Origin: Gammaproteobacteria bacterium
GTDB taxonomy: Bacteria > Pseudomonadota > Gammaproteobacteria > Pseudomonadales > Pseudohongiellaceae
Length of the DNA stretch: 64,000 nucleotides
Direction of reading: 5' to 3'
Assembly (NCBI GenBank): GCA_029253585.1
Contig: JAQWZF010000023.1
Span: forward strand, 186,001-250,000
The notes under the pieces were generated by a model, which saw only the letters and a list, made by a program, of their open reading frames with translations, searched no databases and was not told the origin of the DNA. The position numbers and the translations under genes are program-made. This document shows positions 35,483 to 44,219 of the stretch, piece after piece. Position 1 is the first letter of the stretch, and the number at the start of each line of letters is the position of its first letter.

Positions 35483-37495
35483 CTAATTTGCCGTGCCCGG
35501 CATGATCTCGAAGCTGGAATCGAATGTAAGCAGCACAGAGGCGAGCTCAAGCAACACGGCCTGATTTCCTGCAACGGTGCCCGCGCCAGCCTGTAACTGT
35601 GAGGCTAGCGTCCCCTGCCCCATGATTACCGTCTCTAGATCGCTACGATCCATAGTGATGGTTACATCGGGAGTATCAGACAGATAGCCTTCTATGTTCG
35701 AAAGCGTACCTCCGCTCATCTCCACGACAAAGTTCTGGCCGGTATCGCCAGAGATAAAATTCATCGTAAAGTTCATAGCATCGGCTTGCTCGCTGTCAAC
35801 TCGGGTAGCAACAGCATCCCACCACTGCGAAGTGGTCATGGCTCTGGCGAGGCTGGGGCTAGCGCCCCTTGCGACGGCTACCGTAGGCGCGCCGTTTCTT
35901 AGCTCCTGCGCCGAGGCGAGAAAGACGTTGCGCATGCTAGCGCTCTCATACTGATAACCGAGCTGCTCAAACACAGAAGCGAGCAGGTCCTTCGCAGCGC
36001 CGTTCTCAGGCTGCGCGTAGACCAGCTTGTTAAGGATCTCCATCGCCAATCTATAGTCGCCAGAGTCATGCAGGGATTGTGCGCGAGTAATAATCGCCTG
36101 TGCGCCCCCCATCATCTCGACGTACAGGGGAGCGGAGTCGGAGGGAGACAACGGTGCCAGAGTGGCTGGATTCCCATCCCAATATCCCAAGTAGCGATTT
36201 AAGACTGCGCGAGAATTATGGAACTCGGAACCATGATACTGCCGCGCACTCCACTGCTGCGCGAGGCTATCCGGCACTTTGTACTCGTTGTGAATTTCAT
36301 TGATGGTCACACCCCGATTAGCGAGATTCAGAACCTGATTATTCAGATTCGCATAGGCATCTCGCTGCGTGCGCATAACTTGCTGAATGCGCTCATTACC
36401 CCAGCGGGGCCAATTGTGGGACGAGACCAAAACTTCAGCCTCTCTCCCGAATCGGTACAGAGCCTCATTGATCTGCTTCGACCATTGCAGTGCATCTCTG
36501 ACCAGTGCACCGCGCAGGGTGTAGACATTGTGTACAGTAGCCGTAATATTCTCAGCCGCCCAGAATACTTTCTGCTCCGGAAACCAGGTATTCATCTCTG
36601 CCGGTGCTTCGGTGCCAGGTGTATTCTGAAACACCAATCTCACGCCATCGATTACATGTTCCTCATAGTCATCTTCGATGACTAAGCTGGGCGCGATCAA
36701 GCCAGTGGTTCCTGCCGCAAGCGCCTTTCCGATTGCCGAGTCAACTTGACCATAGGGCCCCGAGGGAATGCCACGACCGTATTGCAAGCCCGCCCTCCTC
36801 GACATCGCATTACCCGCATAGACATTCTCAGCGATCGCCTCCTCCATGAACCCGGAAGGCGCAATCACCTGCACCAAGCCTGCCTCGACATCTTCCTGGC
36901 TAATCACACCCCTCACGCCGCCGAAGTGATCGATGTGGGAATGGGAATAAATGACCGCTCTAACCGGCAGCTCACCCAGCTGCTCGTTAGCTAAGGCGAG
37001 TGCCGCCGCTGCTGTTTCCGATGTCAGCAACACATCGAAGAGAATCCAACCCGTATCGCTCTTCACCAGCGTCATATTCGCCAGGTCGAAACCACGCACC
37101 TGATAGAGAAAATTCGGCACCACTTCATAGAGGCCGAAGTTCATGTTGAGCGTTGCCTGCCGCTGAAGAGAGGGATGGATACTGTCGTAATCGGCATCTT
37201 CCAGCAGAAAGTCATAACGCGTCATATCCCAGACGACACGACCGTTTGCGGCAAGAATCTGCCGGGAGTCAGGCTCTGCGATGAAGCCTCTACTAGACTC
37301 TTCGAAGTCTCGCTGATCCTCGAATGGCAGGCTACTGCGCAGATCACTCTGTAACTGCACCGTGGAGCTGCTTGGGCCTGAGCCCTTCTGATTGAAATGA
37401 TCCTGCGCGCTAGCAGTGCTGGCGGACACGACAAGCATGAAGAAGAGAACCGATAAATCAGTTAGACAAGAACTTTTTGAACGCAACATGGACAT
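35483..37495 (-). CDS. Secreted alkylsulfatase (SdsA1-like MBL enzyme)
   Basis: The 670-residue protein has a signal peptide (to TASAQ, about residue 31). It has the MBL domain with the dizinc site SHSHIDHFGG (His185, His187, Asp189, His190) and NTPGTEAPAEMNTWFPEQKV, a helical dimerisation domain (about 400-530), and a C-terminal SCP2-like domain (about 560-665, MNFTMNFISGDTGQNFVVEM). This is the type III alkylsulfatase layout of SdsA1, which hydrolyses primary alkyl sulfates. It is the first gene of the seven-gene operon; its role with sugar genes may be cleavage of a sulfated lipid or glycoside. Confidence 0.93.
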   Translation of the reverse strand: MSMLRSKSSCLTDLSVLFFMLVVSASTASAQDHFNQKGSGPSSSTVQLQSDLRSSLPFEDQRDFEESSRGFIAEPDSRQILAANGRVVWDMTRYDFLLEDADYDSIHPSLQRQATLNMNFGLYEVVPNFLYQVRGFDLANMTLVKSDTGWILFDVLLTSETAAAALALANEQLGELPVRAVIYSHSHIDHFGGVRGVISQEDVEAGLVQVIAPSGFMEEAIAENVYAGNAMSRRAGLQYGRGIPSGPYGQVDSAIGKALAAGTTGLIAPSLVIEDDYEEHVIDGVRLVFQNTPGTEAPAEMNTWFPEQKVFWAAENITATVHNVYTLRGALVRDALQWSKQINEALYRFGREAEVLVSSHNWPRWGNERIQQVMRTQRDAYANLNNQVLNLANRGVTINEIHNEYKVPDSLAQQWSARQYHGSEFHNSRAVLNRYLGYWDGNPATLAPLSPSDSAPLYVEMMGGAQAIITRAQSLHDSGDYRLAMEILNKLVYAQPENGAAKDLLASVFEQLGYQYESASMRNVFLASAQELRNGAPTVAVARGASPSLARAMTTSQWWDAVATRVDSEQADAMNFTMNFISGDTGQNFVVEMSGGTLSNIEGYLSDTPDVTITMDRSDLETVIMGQGTLASQLQAGAGTVAGNQAVLLELASVLLTFDSSFEIMPGTAN

Positions 37496-37580
37496 TCCCC
37501 TACTTTTCTTCTATATAATTTTTATAGTTCTTTATTACTGTGTATTCGAAAGCGTAGTCAACTTGTTCTATTGCAAGAAT

Positions 37581-37621
37581 GCAAAAAAGCCAAGAGGCTT
37601 CGAAACCCGTTGGCTTTTTGC
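37581..37621 (-). terminator. Intrinsic (possibly bidirectional) terminator
   Basis: GCAAAAAAGCCAA (37581-37593) is complementary to TTGGCTTTTTGC (37610-37621), giving a GC-core stem with an A-run on one side and a T-run on the other. On the minus strand it ends the transcript of the TPR gene at 37684-39348 before the sulfatase operon starts at 37495. Confidence 0.75.
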
Positions 37622-37683
37622 GTAATGCATTGTGCTGCATTGCGACCGAAACACTCAAAAACTGATTCTGCACTTACTCACGT

Positions 37684-39348
37684 CTACAAGCGTGAGCGTG
37701 TGATCTCAACGTCGGCGTTACGGAAGAAAGACTGAAATTGCCTTTCGACTATGATCGCTTCCTGAGTCTTGCCTTGCGCTTCAAGCGCCTGAGACAGACC
37801 AAACGTAGTCCAAGCATTCTGCTGATTCCACTCCAGGTCTTTCCGATATACCGCTTCGGCTTCCGCTGCTCGCCCTGCTTCCAGCAACGCGGCGCCCAGA
37901 TACAGACGAATGGATTGCGACCAATCCGGTGGCTCGGTGTAGTTAAGACTGTCCTGTAGTTGAATCGCTACATTGTAATGCATGATCGCCGCATCGAGAT
38001 TGCCCTTCGCTTCCTCGATCTCACCATTGAGAGCATGAGACGCTAGATTCAACACATGTGATGCAGCAGTTGGGCCCACGCCGTTATCATCCACGCCATC
38101 GGCTGTTATCTGAGCCTGAAGGTTTGCCAGCTGCGCCTCTGCCGGACCCATATGACCCTTAGCTACGTGAGCACTGCCCATCACATAACTCCACATACCT
38201 TTAAGATAGGGAGCCTCATACTGGCTATTCACTGCATTGTCCGCATGAATCTTGTCCCACTTACCAAATACCTTATCCGTGATCCAGGTATGGGCTATGT
38301 TCTTCAGTCCGCTGGTAATATCGGGCTCAGTGCTTCCGGCATTCTTTACCCCCGCTGCAGACGACTCAGCATAGTTGCCCTGAAGCATGTTTGCATAGCG
38401 CACGAAGTCCAGCGCATGGCCCTTGTGTATTTTATGTGACAGTGGATAAGTGCCTATCATTGGGAAGTTAGTATCGCCCCAGATTTCGGCGAATTGCGCA
38501 TCCACAATTTGCGATCTCTCGTTGATGTCGATTGCCTTCTCGTACTCACCGACTCGCAGATAGATGTGCCCTGGCATGTGTACCATATGACCAGAGATAG
38601 GCACTGTCGCCTCAAGTTTCTGCGCGGCTGGCATGGCAAGCTCAGGCTGACTGGATGCTTCCATCAAGTGGATATAGAGATGGTTCGCGCCAGGATGATC
38701 ATGCTCGGAACGCATTGCTGACTCGAAAGCCGCCTGTGCTTCTGCCGTACCTGGCTTGGCAGCCCCATCTTCCTCCCAATAATCCCAACGCGTTGTATTC
38801 ATATAGGACTCGCCGAATATGGTAGCTATGTCTGCATCGTCTGGATACTTGTCATGCAGATTACGCATGGCGTCGACGAAGGCAAAGTCTCTTTCTCTGC
38901 TATCGGGAATCGCGTCCTTATTGTAGAGGACGAACAGGGCATTGATCATGTCGCGCTCGCGCTGGGTGCCATTATTGGCAAGGTCCAGAGCCCTGCGGAT
39001 CGCCGCAAGACCGGCGCCCTGGGGATCGTCCGGAAGGCCCGCATAGCGACTGTTCGGATTTGGACCGGCAGCATGGGCCAGACCGAAGTGAGGCATTGGG
39101 CTGTCTGGGTCCAGACGTGCCGCTTCCTGGTAGGAGGCGATTGACTCGGGGAAGTAGAAACTCCAAGCCATGCGCAATCCCTGGTCGAAGAAAGCCTGCG
39201 CCTCGGCAGAATCTGTGGTGATTTGGCGACTATACGTGCCGCCACCTGGAATCATAATAGCCAGAGCTTCATCGCCCTGCGCCATCAGATTCAGTTGTGG
39301 TACGAGTAACACGGCTGCGGCTGCAACCGAAATGACTAGTTTTCGCAT
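37684..39348 (-). CDS. Secreted TPR-repeat protein
   Basis: ATG at 39348 (MRKLVISVAAAAVLLVP) is preferred over 39363 because it gives a standard signal peptide ending near NLMAQG. The 554-residue product has TPR-like helices at both ends: FFDQGLRMAWSFYFPESIAS with YQEAARLDPDSPMPHFGLAH near the start, and YRKDLEWNQQNAWTTFGLSQ with LEAQGKTQEAIIVERQF at the end. In the middle, SGHMVHMPGHIYLRVGEYEK is highly conserved among related secreted TPR proteins. It is probably a periplasmic scaffold of unknown function. It is a single-gene unit ending at a strong terminator. Confidence 0.8.
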   Translation of the reverse strand: MRKLVISVAAAAVLLVPQLNLMAQGDEALAIMIPGGGTYSRQITTDSAEAQAFFDQGLRMAWSFYFPESIASYQEAARLDPDSPMPHFGLAHAAGPNPNSRYAGLPDDPQGAGLAAIRRALDLANNGTQRERDMINALFVLYNKDAIPDSRERDFAFVDAMRNLHDKYPDDADIATIFGESYMNTTRWDYWEEDGAAKPGTAEAQAAFESAMRSEHDHPGANHLYIHLMEASSQPELAMPAAQKLEATVPISGHMVHMPGHIYLRVGEYEKAIDINERSQIVDAQFAEIWGDTNFPMIGTYPLSHKIHKGHALDFVRYANMLQGNYAESSAAGVKNAGSTEPDITSGLKNIAHTWITDKVFGKWDKIHADNAVNSQYEAPYLKGMWSYVMGSAHVAKGHMGPAEAQLANLQAQITADGVDDNGVGPTAASHVLNLASHALNGEIEEAKGNLDAAIMHYNVAIQLQDSLNYTEPPDWSQSIRLYLGAALLEAGRAAEAEAVYRKDLEWNQQNAWTTFGLSQALEAQGKTQEAIIVERQFQSFFRNADVEITRSRL

Positions 39349-39621
39349 AAACTTAAACCCCATTAACTTACTGATTTTATTCTATTATTTGATTAATTCA
39401 ATACTTCAGGTAGTAGCGGCTTACTGTATCTTTCTACTGTAATAGAATGACCGAGCGCAGCCTAAAGCTGGCAAGCAGTATAACCCATTGCGAGTGTATT
39501 GGAGCCTCTTAGGGCACTTTTGAGGAAATAATCGACCACTTCCTAGAGGTCAGCATAGCGCGGTAAACCTAGAGCCAAGTCGTTCAGCTCGGCTCTGCAG
39601 CAAGTCTATAGCTTGCTTAGC

Positions 39622-39939
39622 TTAGGGGGTGACCGGGTTAGCGGTAATTGTCTGTCCAGCGAAAGAAAGAGCAGCGGCGCTGGCCAGGTTCCAATAGCCC
39701 TGGGCTTCGGCTGTGACGGTAGCCAGATCTCTGCCCCCAACACTAACCTGCACTGTTTGGCCCGCTTGAGCATGACCTGTCACAATAGTCATCCCGTCAT
39801 TGGCATTTACACCGCTTAGAACTGAAAAATAGATGTAGTCTTTCTCACCACTGTTGGCGCCATTAGCTGCCTTCTGCATGCGGCCCACACTGACATCAGA
39901 AAAAAACCACGATACCACCATCTCAGGCCTTGCGTTCAC
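39622..39939 (-). pseudogene. Fragment of a bacterial Ig-like repeat domain
   Basis: The open frame codes for about 105 residues. The second half resembles one repeat of secreted adhesins with Ig-like domains: MTIVTGHAQAGQTVQVSVGG, then ATVTAEAQGYWNLASAAAL and AGQTITANPVTP. There is no signal peptide and no repeat array, and it overlaps the end of the GspE-like remnant in another frame, so it is most likely a leftover of a larger gene. The intergenic stretch 39364-39621 shows nothing else. Confidence 0.45.
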
Positions 39940-40936
39940 TTGGAGCCAGTGACTGAAGATTGGCTGCCATGGTAGGCATTAATTGGCCAAGCGCCCCGGA
40001 GCCGTTAAGGTACTGGTACCCAGCATCCGCCACAGCGGTGTAGGGCTGAGTGATTGTGGGTAGCTGGCTCGACGCCGCATCCGCCAGCTTGTAAACGGAT
40101 TGGCGATTAAGAAAACGAACGACCAGCTTCTCCTTATGCTCCGCAACCGGCAATGTTGAAATACGCAGATCGTATTCGCGACCATCGACCTCCACCAACA
40201 TGGACCTATCCTGAGGCACCATATTGCCAGTTGGGTCCATTCCTGCTTTCGCCTTGAAGTGACGAATCATCGCATCGGCTACTTTATCGGGAAGCAATGT
40301 TAGTCGCTTCAACATGCCATCTACTCGAATACGCACCACAGAACCATTCAGGAAAGGCTGCACATGCATGTCCGAGGCATTCTGATTCGCCGCCTGTAAC
40401 ATGAGCTGTCTTGCCAGGACAGGGGTCGCACGATTCTCTGCAGCCGAATCTCCCGAGTCAGTAAGGCTAAGGTCTTTTGTTATAGCCTCGTTGCCAATGG
40501 CACCTTGCTGCACGGATTCAATCCCGCGAGCAATAGCCTCCGGAGAAGCCACGATCAGTCGGTAGTGGCTATCGAACATGAATGCCAGAGCCTCAATCAA
40601 CTTTGCATCCAGAGGGTTCCCTGTAGCTATAACCGGCTTGCCTTCCTCTATGCCCACAATGGCAATATGAAAACGCGACAGGGTCTTCCTTGGAATCTAT
40701 CTAGCGAGTTGAGCGGGAGTCTGGATGTCGCCACGATGAAAGGGTACGCCGGCAATTTCGGCAATTTGCTCGCAGAGCACCACCGAACCTACTTCTGTCT
40801 TCTGCTCAATCTTATTCCAGAACTGGACCACGTTAGCGTCAGCTTCCAGAGGCTTTAATCTATTATCGGAATCGAACCGATCTCGGTACAATTCGTATAA
40901 TGTCTGTAAGGAATTTTTTTGAGCGTCAGCAAGCAT
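39923..40936 (-). pseudogene. Truncated GspE/PilB-like secretion ATPase remnant
   Basis: From ATG 40936 the frame codes for a type II secretion/type IV pilus ATPase N-terminal region (VVLCEQIAEIAGVPFHRGDI). It is interrupted by TAG at 40697-40699 (codon 80), and continues in the same frame with SRFHIAIVGIEEGKPVIATG. It then gives the family core ASDMHVQPFLNGSVVRIRVD, GMDPTGNMVPQDRSML and DLRISTLPVAEHKEKLVVRF. After FLNRQSVYKLAD the family normally leads to the Walker A GPTGSGKTT. Here the sequence diverges and ends after about 50 unrelated residues, so all ATPase motifs are absent. One stop plus a lost catalytic half make it non-functional. No other secretion-system gene is adjacent. Confidence 0.75.
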
Positions 40937-41030
40937 GGCGACAGTTATAGTCCTTGTAATAGTTACTGTTTTGTTAGTTAAGCTCTAGCGCTAAAAATTG
41001 ATTAGATAAATAGATAAACTTTAGTACTAC

Positions 41031-41450
41031 CTAGTTGCCCCCGGAAACTGTGATTTCCCCGGTGCTATCCATTTCAACGACTACGCCGCGAGATTGTACG
41101 CTGAGGAAGTACCCTCCTGGAAACGGGGTGTAACTAACGACCGCACCAAGAGCTGCATTGGGTAATAGGGCTGGGCGCTGCCCATCAACGGTGGTAAGCT
41201 CGGCTGATTCTCGGGCTTGTTACAACAAATCAGACAATTGAGCCGCAACGACGGTCGAGCTAGGTGCTTCTTGCTGCTGCGCAGCATGAATCATATAGGC
41301 GAGCACGAAGATGAATAACGGGACCAGTGGCTTGTATTGACCCATTTCCTTGCGTTTAGGCCTCGCCTTCTCAGCCTTTTCAATAGTGGTTGCGACCTCG
41401 ACATTTGCATTATCGATCAGCCGACTTAGATCATCATTATTCGTCATCAT
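41031..41450 (-). pseudogene. Small single-pass membrane protein interrupted by TAA
   Basis: ATG 41450 opens a frame with an acidic/basic N-terminus and one membrane helix (LVPLFIFVLAYMIHAA), stopped by TAA at 41220-41222 (codon 77). Reading on in the same frame gives 62 further residues (through LTTVDGQRPALLPNAALGAV and PGGYFLSVQSRGVVVEMDST) to a second stop at 41031. The tail looks like coding sequence and resembles pilin-like or inner-membrane assembly proteins. An intact product would be about 139 residues. It precedes the GspE-like remnant on the same strand, so both may derive from one pilus or secretion locus. I do not recognise the family. Confidence 0.5.
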
Positions 41451-41627
41451 TGCCTGTACGTGAATTGTAGTGATTACCCGGGCTCTTGCAAAGCAACTAC
41501 ACTAGCTCGTGTATCTTAATAAGCATACAGTAGTAGAAGCAGACCACTCTTGAATATAGCTTGATGTGGGAAAGTTTGTTAAAACAACATTAGTACTTAG
41601 AAATTTCCTTTCCTCAGAGAGACAAAC

Positions 41628-42257
41628 ATGCCAGAAACTATCGTCCTGGACGTATTCACCGACTACATCTGACCCTGGTGTTATCTCAGTACCGTGAGTA
41701 TTGAAAAATTGAAGCAGAACTACCCGGTGAAAATTCGCTGGATACATTTCCCGCTACACCCGGAAACGCCTCAGGAGGGCAAGTCTCTGGCGGAGCTGTT
41801 CGCTGGTCGTGACCTCGCTCCTATGCGCGAGCGGATGAAGGGCCTAATGGCTGAAGCTGGGCTCGAGTATGGCGATCGTACACACACCTTTAATAGCCGT
41901 CTTGCCCAGGAGCTGGGCAAATGGGCCGACACCCAGCTAGGCGGGGAAGCTATTCATGATGCCCTGTACCGCAGCTACTTTGTGGACAATAAGAATATCG
42001 GCTCTATTGAAGTGCTGGTAGACGTTGCGAAGGCGGTGGGCATGGACGGCGTTGAGGCCAGACGCATAATCGAGAATAGGGAATTTAAGAATGCCGTCGA
42101 CGAAGACTGGCGGCGCTCTAGAGAGGTTGGTGTTACTGGGGTACCTACATTTCAGGGAAATGACCTGATTGTTGTCGGCTGTCAGCCCTACGAGACGCTA
42201 GAGAAATTTGTCTTGCACCTAATGGAAATGAACTCGAAGCAGAATGAGGCAATATGA
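41628..42257 (+). CDS. DsbA/FrnE-family thiol oxidoreductase, candidate selenoprotein (U-P-W-C)
   Basis: ATG 41628 follows AGAGAG. Codon 15 is TGA (41670-41672) in DVFTDYI-TGA-PWCYLS. FrnE/DsbA relatives have CPWC here, so the TGA sits exactly at the first redox cysteine and would encode selenocysteine; Cys18 is the partner. Past it the frame is open for 194 codons with the helical insert (EGKSLAELFAGRDLAPMRE) and the cis-Pro loop EVGVTGVPTFQ (Pro173), so the full product is 209 residues. A short hairpin after the TGA fits a bacterial SECIS. It has no signal peptide and is probably cytoplasmic. It may be a disulfide isomerase or a kappa-GST-like enzyme. The stop overlaps the next gene's ATG. 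The alternative is a nonsense mutation (TGC/TGT to TGA), which nearby broken genes make worth testing. No sel genes are in the window. Confidence 0.75.
41670..41698 (+). promoter_or_regulatory. TGA with SECIS-like stem-loop
   Basis: TGA at 41670-41672 is followed after 12 nt by CTCA (41685-41688), a loop GTACCG (41689-41694) and TGAG (41695-41698). The loop starts with GU and lies 16 nt from the TGA, in the range of bacterial SECIS elements. A bulged U (41684) followed by an AU/UA pair extends the stem, recalling the bulged U of the formate dehydrogenase SECIS. The helix is short, so the support is moderate. Confidence 0.5.
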
Positions 42258-42922
42258 TGTCCCGCAGAACCGTACTTGTAACTTGCATCGATCGCTACAT
42301 GGGCCCAGCCATTAGCGAGAAGTTTGAAGAGATTGGAATTAATGTGATAGCCGGCCCTTCTGATCTCCATAGCGAGGCTCAGATAAATAAATTAGTCGCA
42401 GACGCCGGTCACATCGACATTCTCGTAGCCAATCTTGCCGAGCCGCCAATGACAGGCCCGGTGCAAAGTATCGATAGTGATAACTGGAATCTATTGTTCG
42501 ACTCCTTAGTGCATCCTCTCATGTATCTAGTACGCGCGGTCACGCCACAGATGTTAGAAAGAAAAAGCGGAAAGATAATTGCTATCACCAGCGCCGCACC
42601 ACTGCGAGGAATCCCCAACAATGCGGCCTACTGTGCGGCTCGTGGGGCGCAGAATGGTTTCGTCAAGGCAGCAGGACTGGAACTTGCGCGCAGCAATATT
42701 CAGGTTAACGCCATAGCGCAAAACTACATCAATAACAATACCTACTACCCTGACGACCTACTCGACAATGAAAAATTTCTGGATCACGTTAAACGTAACG
42801 TGCCCAGCAATAAGATAGGCGCCGCAAGCGAAACGGCGCAACTCGCAGCCTACCTCTCGAGAGAAGACTGCAGGCATATGGTCGGGCAAGTGATTCCATT
42901 GGCAGGGGGATGGGCGACATGA
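42254..42922 (+). CDS. Putative halohydrin dehalogenase (SDR-like)
   Basis: The 222-residue protein has the SDR fold but lacks the NAD(P) glycine motif. In its place is T10-x4-Y15-x-G17 (TCIDRYMG), the halide-site motif of halohydrin dehalogenases. The catalytic residues are Ser113, Tyr126 and Arg130 with spacing S-x12-Y-x3-R (ITSAAPLRGIPNNAAYCAAR), not the YxxxK of dehydrogenases. The C-terminal part (NAIAQNYINNNTYYPDDLL, HMVGQVIPLAGGW) also follows the HheC pattern. Such enzymes expel halide from vicinal haloalcohols to form epoxides and can run the reverse opening with other anions, without a cofactor. Its ATG overlaps the stop of the upstream selenoprotein candidate (ATGA), so the two are translationally coupled. 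Confidence 0.85.
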   Translation: MMSRRTVLVTCIDRYMGPAISEKFEEIGINVIAGPSDLHSEAQINKLVADAGHIDILVANLAEPPMTGPVQSIDSDNWNLLFDSLVHPLMYLVRAVTPQMLERKSGKIIAITSAAPLRGIPNNAAYCAARGAQNGFVKAAGLELARSNIQVNAIAQNYINNNTYYPDDLLDNEKFLDHVKRNVPSNKIGAASETAQLAAYLSREDCRHMVGQVIPLAGGWAT

Positions 42923-42977
42923 ACAGCCTTGCCTAAATGGAAACGACTATCCCTGTTCGTTTATTCTACTTGTTCTC

Positions 42978-44195
42978 TTATTCTGTTTCTGGCCCTGCTA
43001 CTACCCCATTATCGTGTAGCTTGCCGATCTCACTACCAGAAAGCCCCAGCGTATCTGCGAGTATCTCATCGGTATGCTGACCCAGAATCGGTGCCGGCGT
43101 TACAGGGACACTTCCCAATCCTTCGAAGTGCAATGGGTTCGATGGCATAAGATATTCACCGATGCCGGGCTGCTCCACTCTTTCGAATAAGGGGTTATCA
43201 ACACTGCAATCGGCATCATTCTCTACCAGTTGCTCTATTGTTTGATAAGGCCCCCAACATACCAAGGCCTCATCGAGAGATCGATACACGGTTTGCGAAT
43301 TTCGTTGCAAGAACCAGGGCTCGAAAAGTTTTCTCAGTTGTTCACGCGCTCTATAGCGATCGCCTTCCTTAGCAAAATTCAACCCAAGTTCTAGCTCAAG
43401 TGCCGCCACAACTGTTTCGGTCTCGGTAACCCTTACGATGGCCTTCCATTGATTCGGGCTAACACCAACTATCATTACCCGCTCGCCATCTTTGCATTGA
43501 AAGTCGTGACCGAAGCTGCCAAAGACGTGATTCCCCACTGCCTGCCGCGGCGCTTGATTAACTTCCGCCTCGGCGAGATAACCGAGATGCCCCATCGTGG
43601 CGAGAGCGACATCGGCCAGGGCCAACCGGATAAACTGCCCCTCGCCATGAATTCGTCTATGGCGTTCGGCTGTGAGCAGACCAAGCGCTATATGCTGGCC
43701 CGCGATAACATCCCACGCAGGGAAGGGGTTGTTGCTCGGGGTTTGTCCATCGCCGGTGAGGAACGGCAGACCTATCTTACTATTCACCGTGTAGTCCAGC
43801 GCGCTGCCACCATAGCGATCGCCGGTCAGATTCAGATAGATAAGGTCAGGCCGCAGCGTGCGCAACGCCGCATCTGCCAGCCACCCCTTAGCTGGAAAGT
43901 TCGTTAGAAAAATACCTGCGTCATCACCGTCGGCAGCGATAAGCTGAGCGACGAGCTGCTGACCTTCGGGTTTACGAAAATCTACGGCAAAGGAGCGCTT
44001 ACCCTTATTCAGGCTGTGCCAATAGAGACTCTTGCCCTTGTCGGTTATGGGCCAGCGCCGATAGTCGATGCCTCCACCGATCTGATCGAAGCGAATGACA
44101 TCCGCTCCAAGCTGCGCGAGTGTCATACCGCCAGAGGGGGCCGCAATGAACGCACTGCCTTCGACAACACGCATACCACTTAATAATGCTTGCAA
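42978..44195 (-). CDS. CaiB/BaiF family CoA-transferase (2-methylfumaryl-CoA isomerase-like)
   Basis: A 405-residue class III CoA-transferase. The N-terminus (LLSGMRVVEGSAFIAAPSGG, then MTLAQLGADVIRFDQIGGG and DYRRWPITDKGKSLYW) is close to the subgroup containing 2-methylfumaryl-CoA isomerase (Mct), which moves CoA between the two carboxyls of mesaconate. Later segments are LNKGKRSFAVDFRKPEGQQL, IYLNLTGDRYGG and the family C-terminus APILGQHTDEILADTLGLS. The exact substrate is inferred from memory of the subgroup. It is the last gene of a three-gene minus-strand set with a MaoC hydratase (24-nt gap) and an acyl-CoA dehydrogenase. Confidence 0.83.
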   Translation of the reverse strand: MQALLSGMRVVEGSAFIAAPSGGMTLAQLGADVIRFDQIGGGIDYRRWPITDKGKSLYWHSLNKGKRSFAVDFRKPEGQQLVAQLIAADGDDAGIFLTNFPAKGWLADAALRTLRPDLIYLNLTGDRYGGSALDYTVNSKIGLPFLTGDGQTPSNNPFPAWDVIAGQHIALGLLTAERHRRIHGEGQFIRLALADVALATMGHLGYLAEAEVNQAPRQAVGNHVFGSFGHDFQCKDGERVMIVGVSPNQWKAIVRVTETETVVAALELELGLNFAKEGDRYRAREQLRKLFEPWFLQRNSQTVYRSLDEALVCWGPYQTIEQLVENDADCSVDNPLFERVEQPGIGEYLMPSNPLHFEGLGSVPVTPAPILGQHTDEILADTLGLSGSEIGKLHDNGVVAGPETE

Positions 44196-44219
44196 TTGTG
44201 CTCCAATATTTATACAAAT

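Noticed and set aside
42254..42922. Ordinary NAD(P)-dependent SDR
   Set aside because: The glycine-rich cofactor motif and the catalytic Lys are missing, and halohydrin dehalogenase motifs with exact spacing are present.
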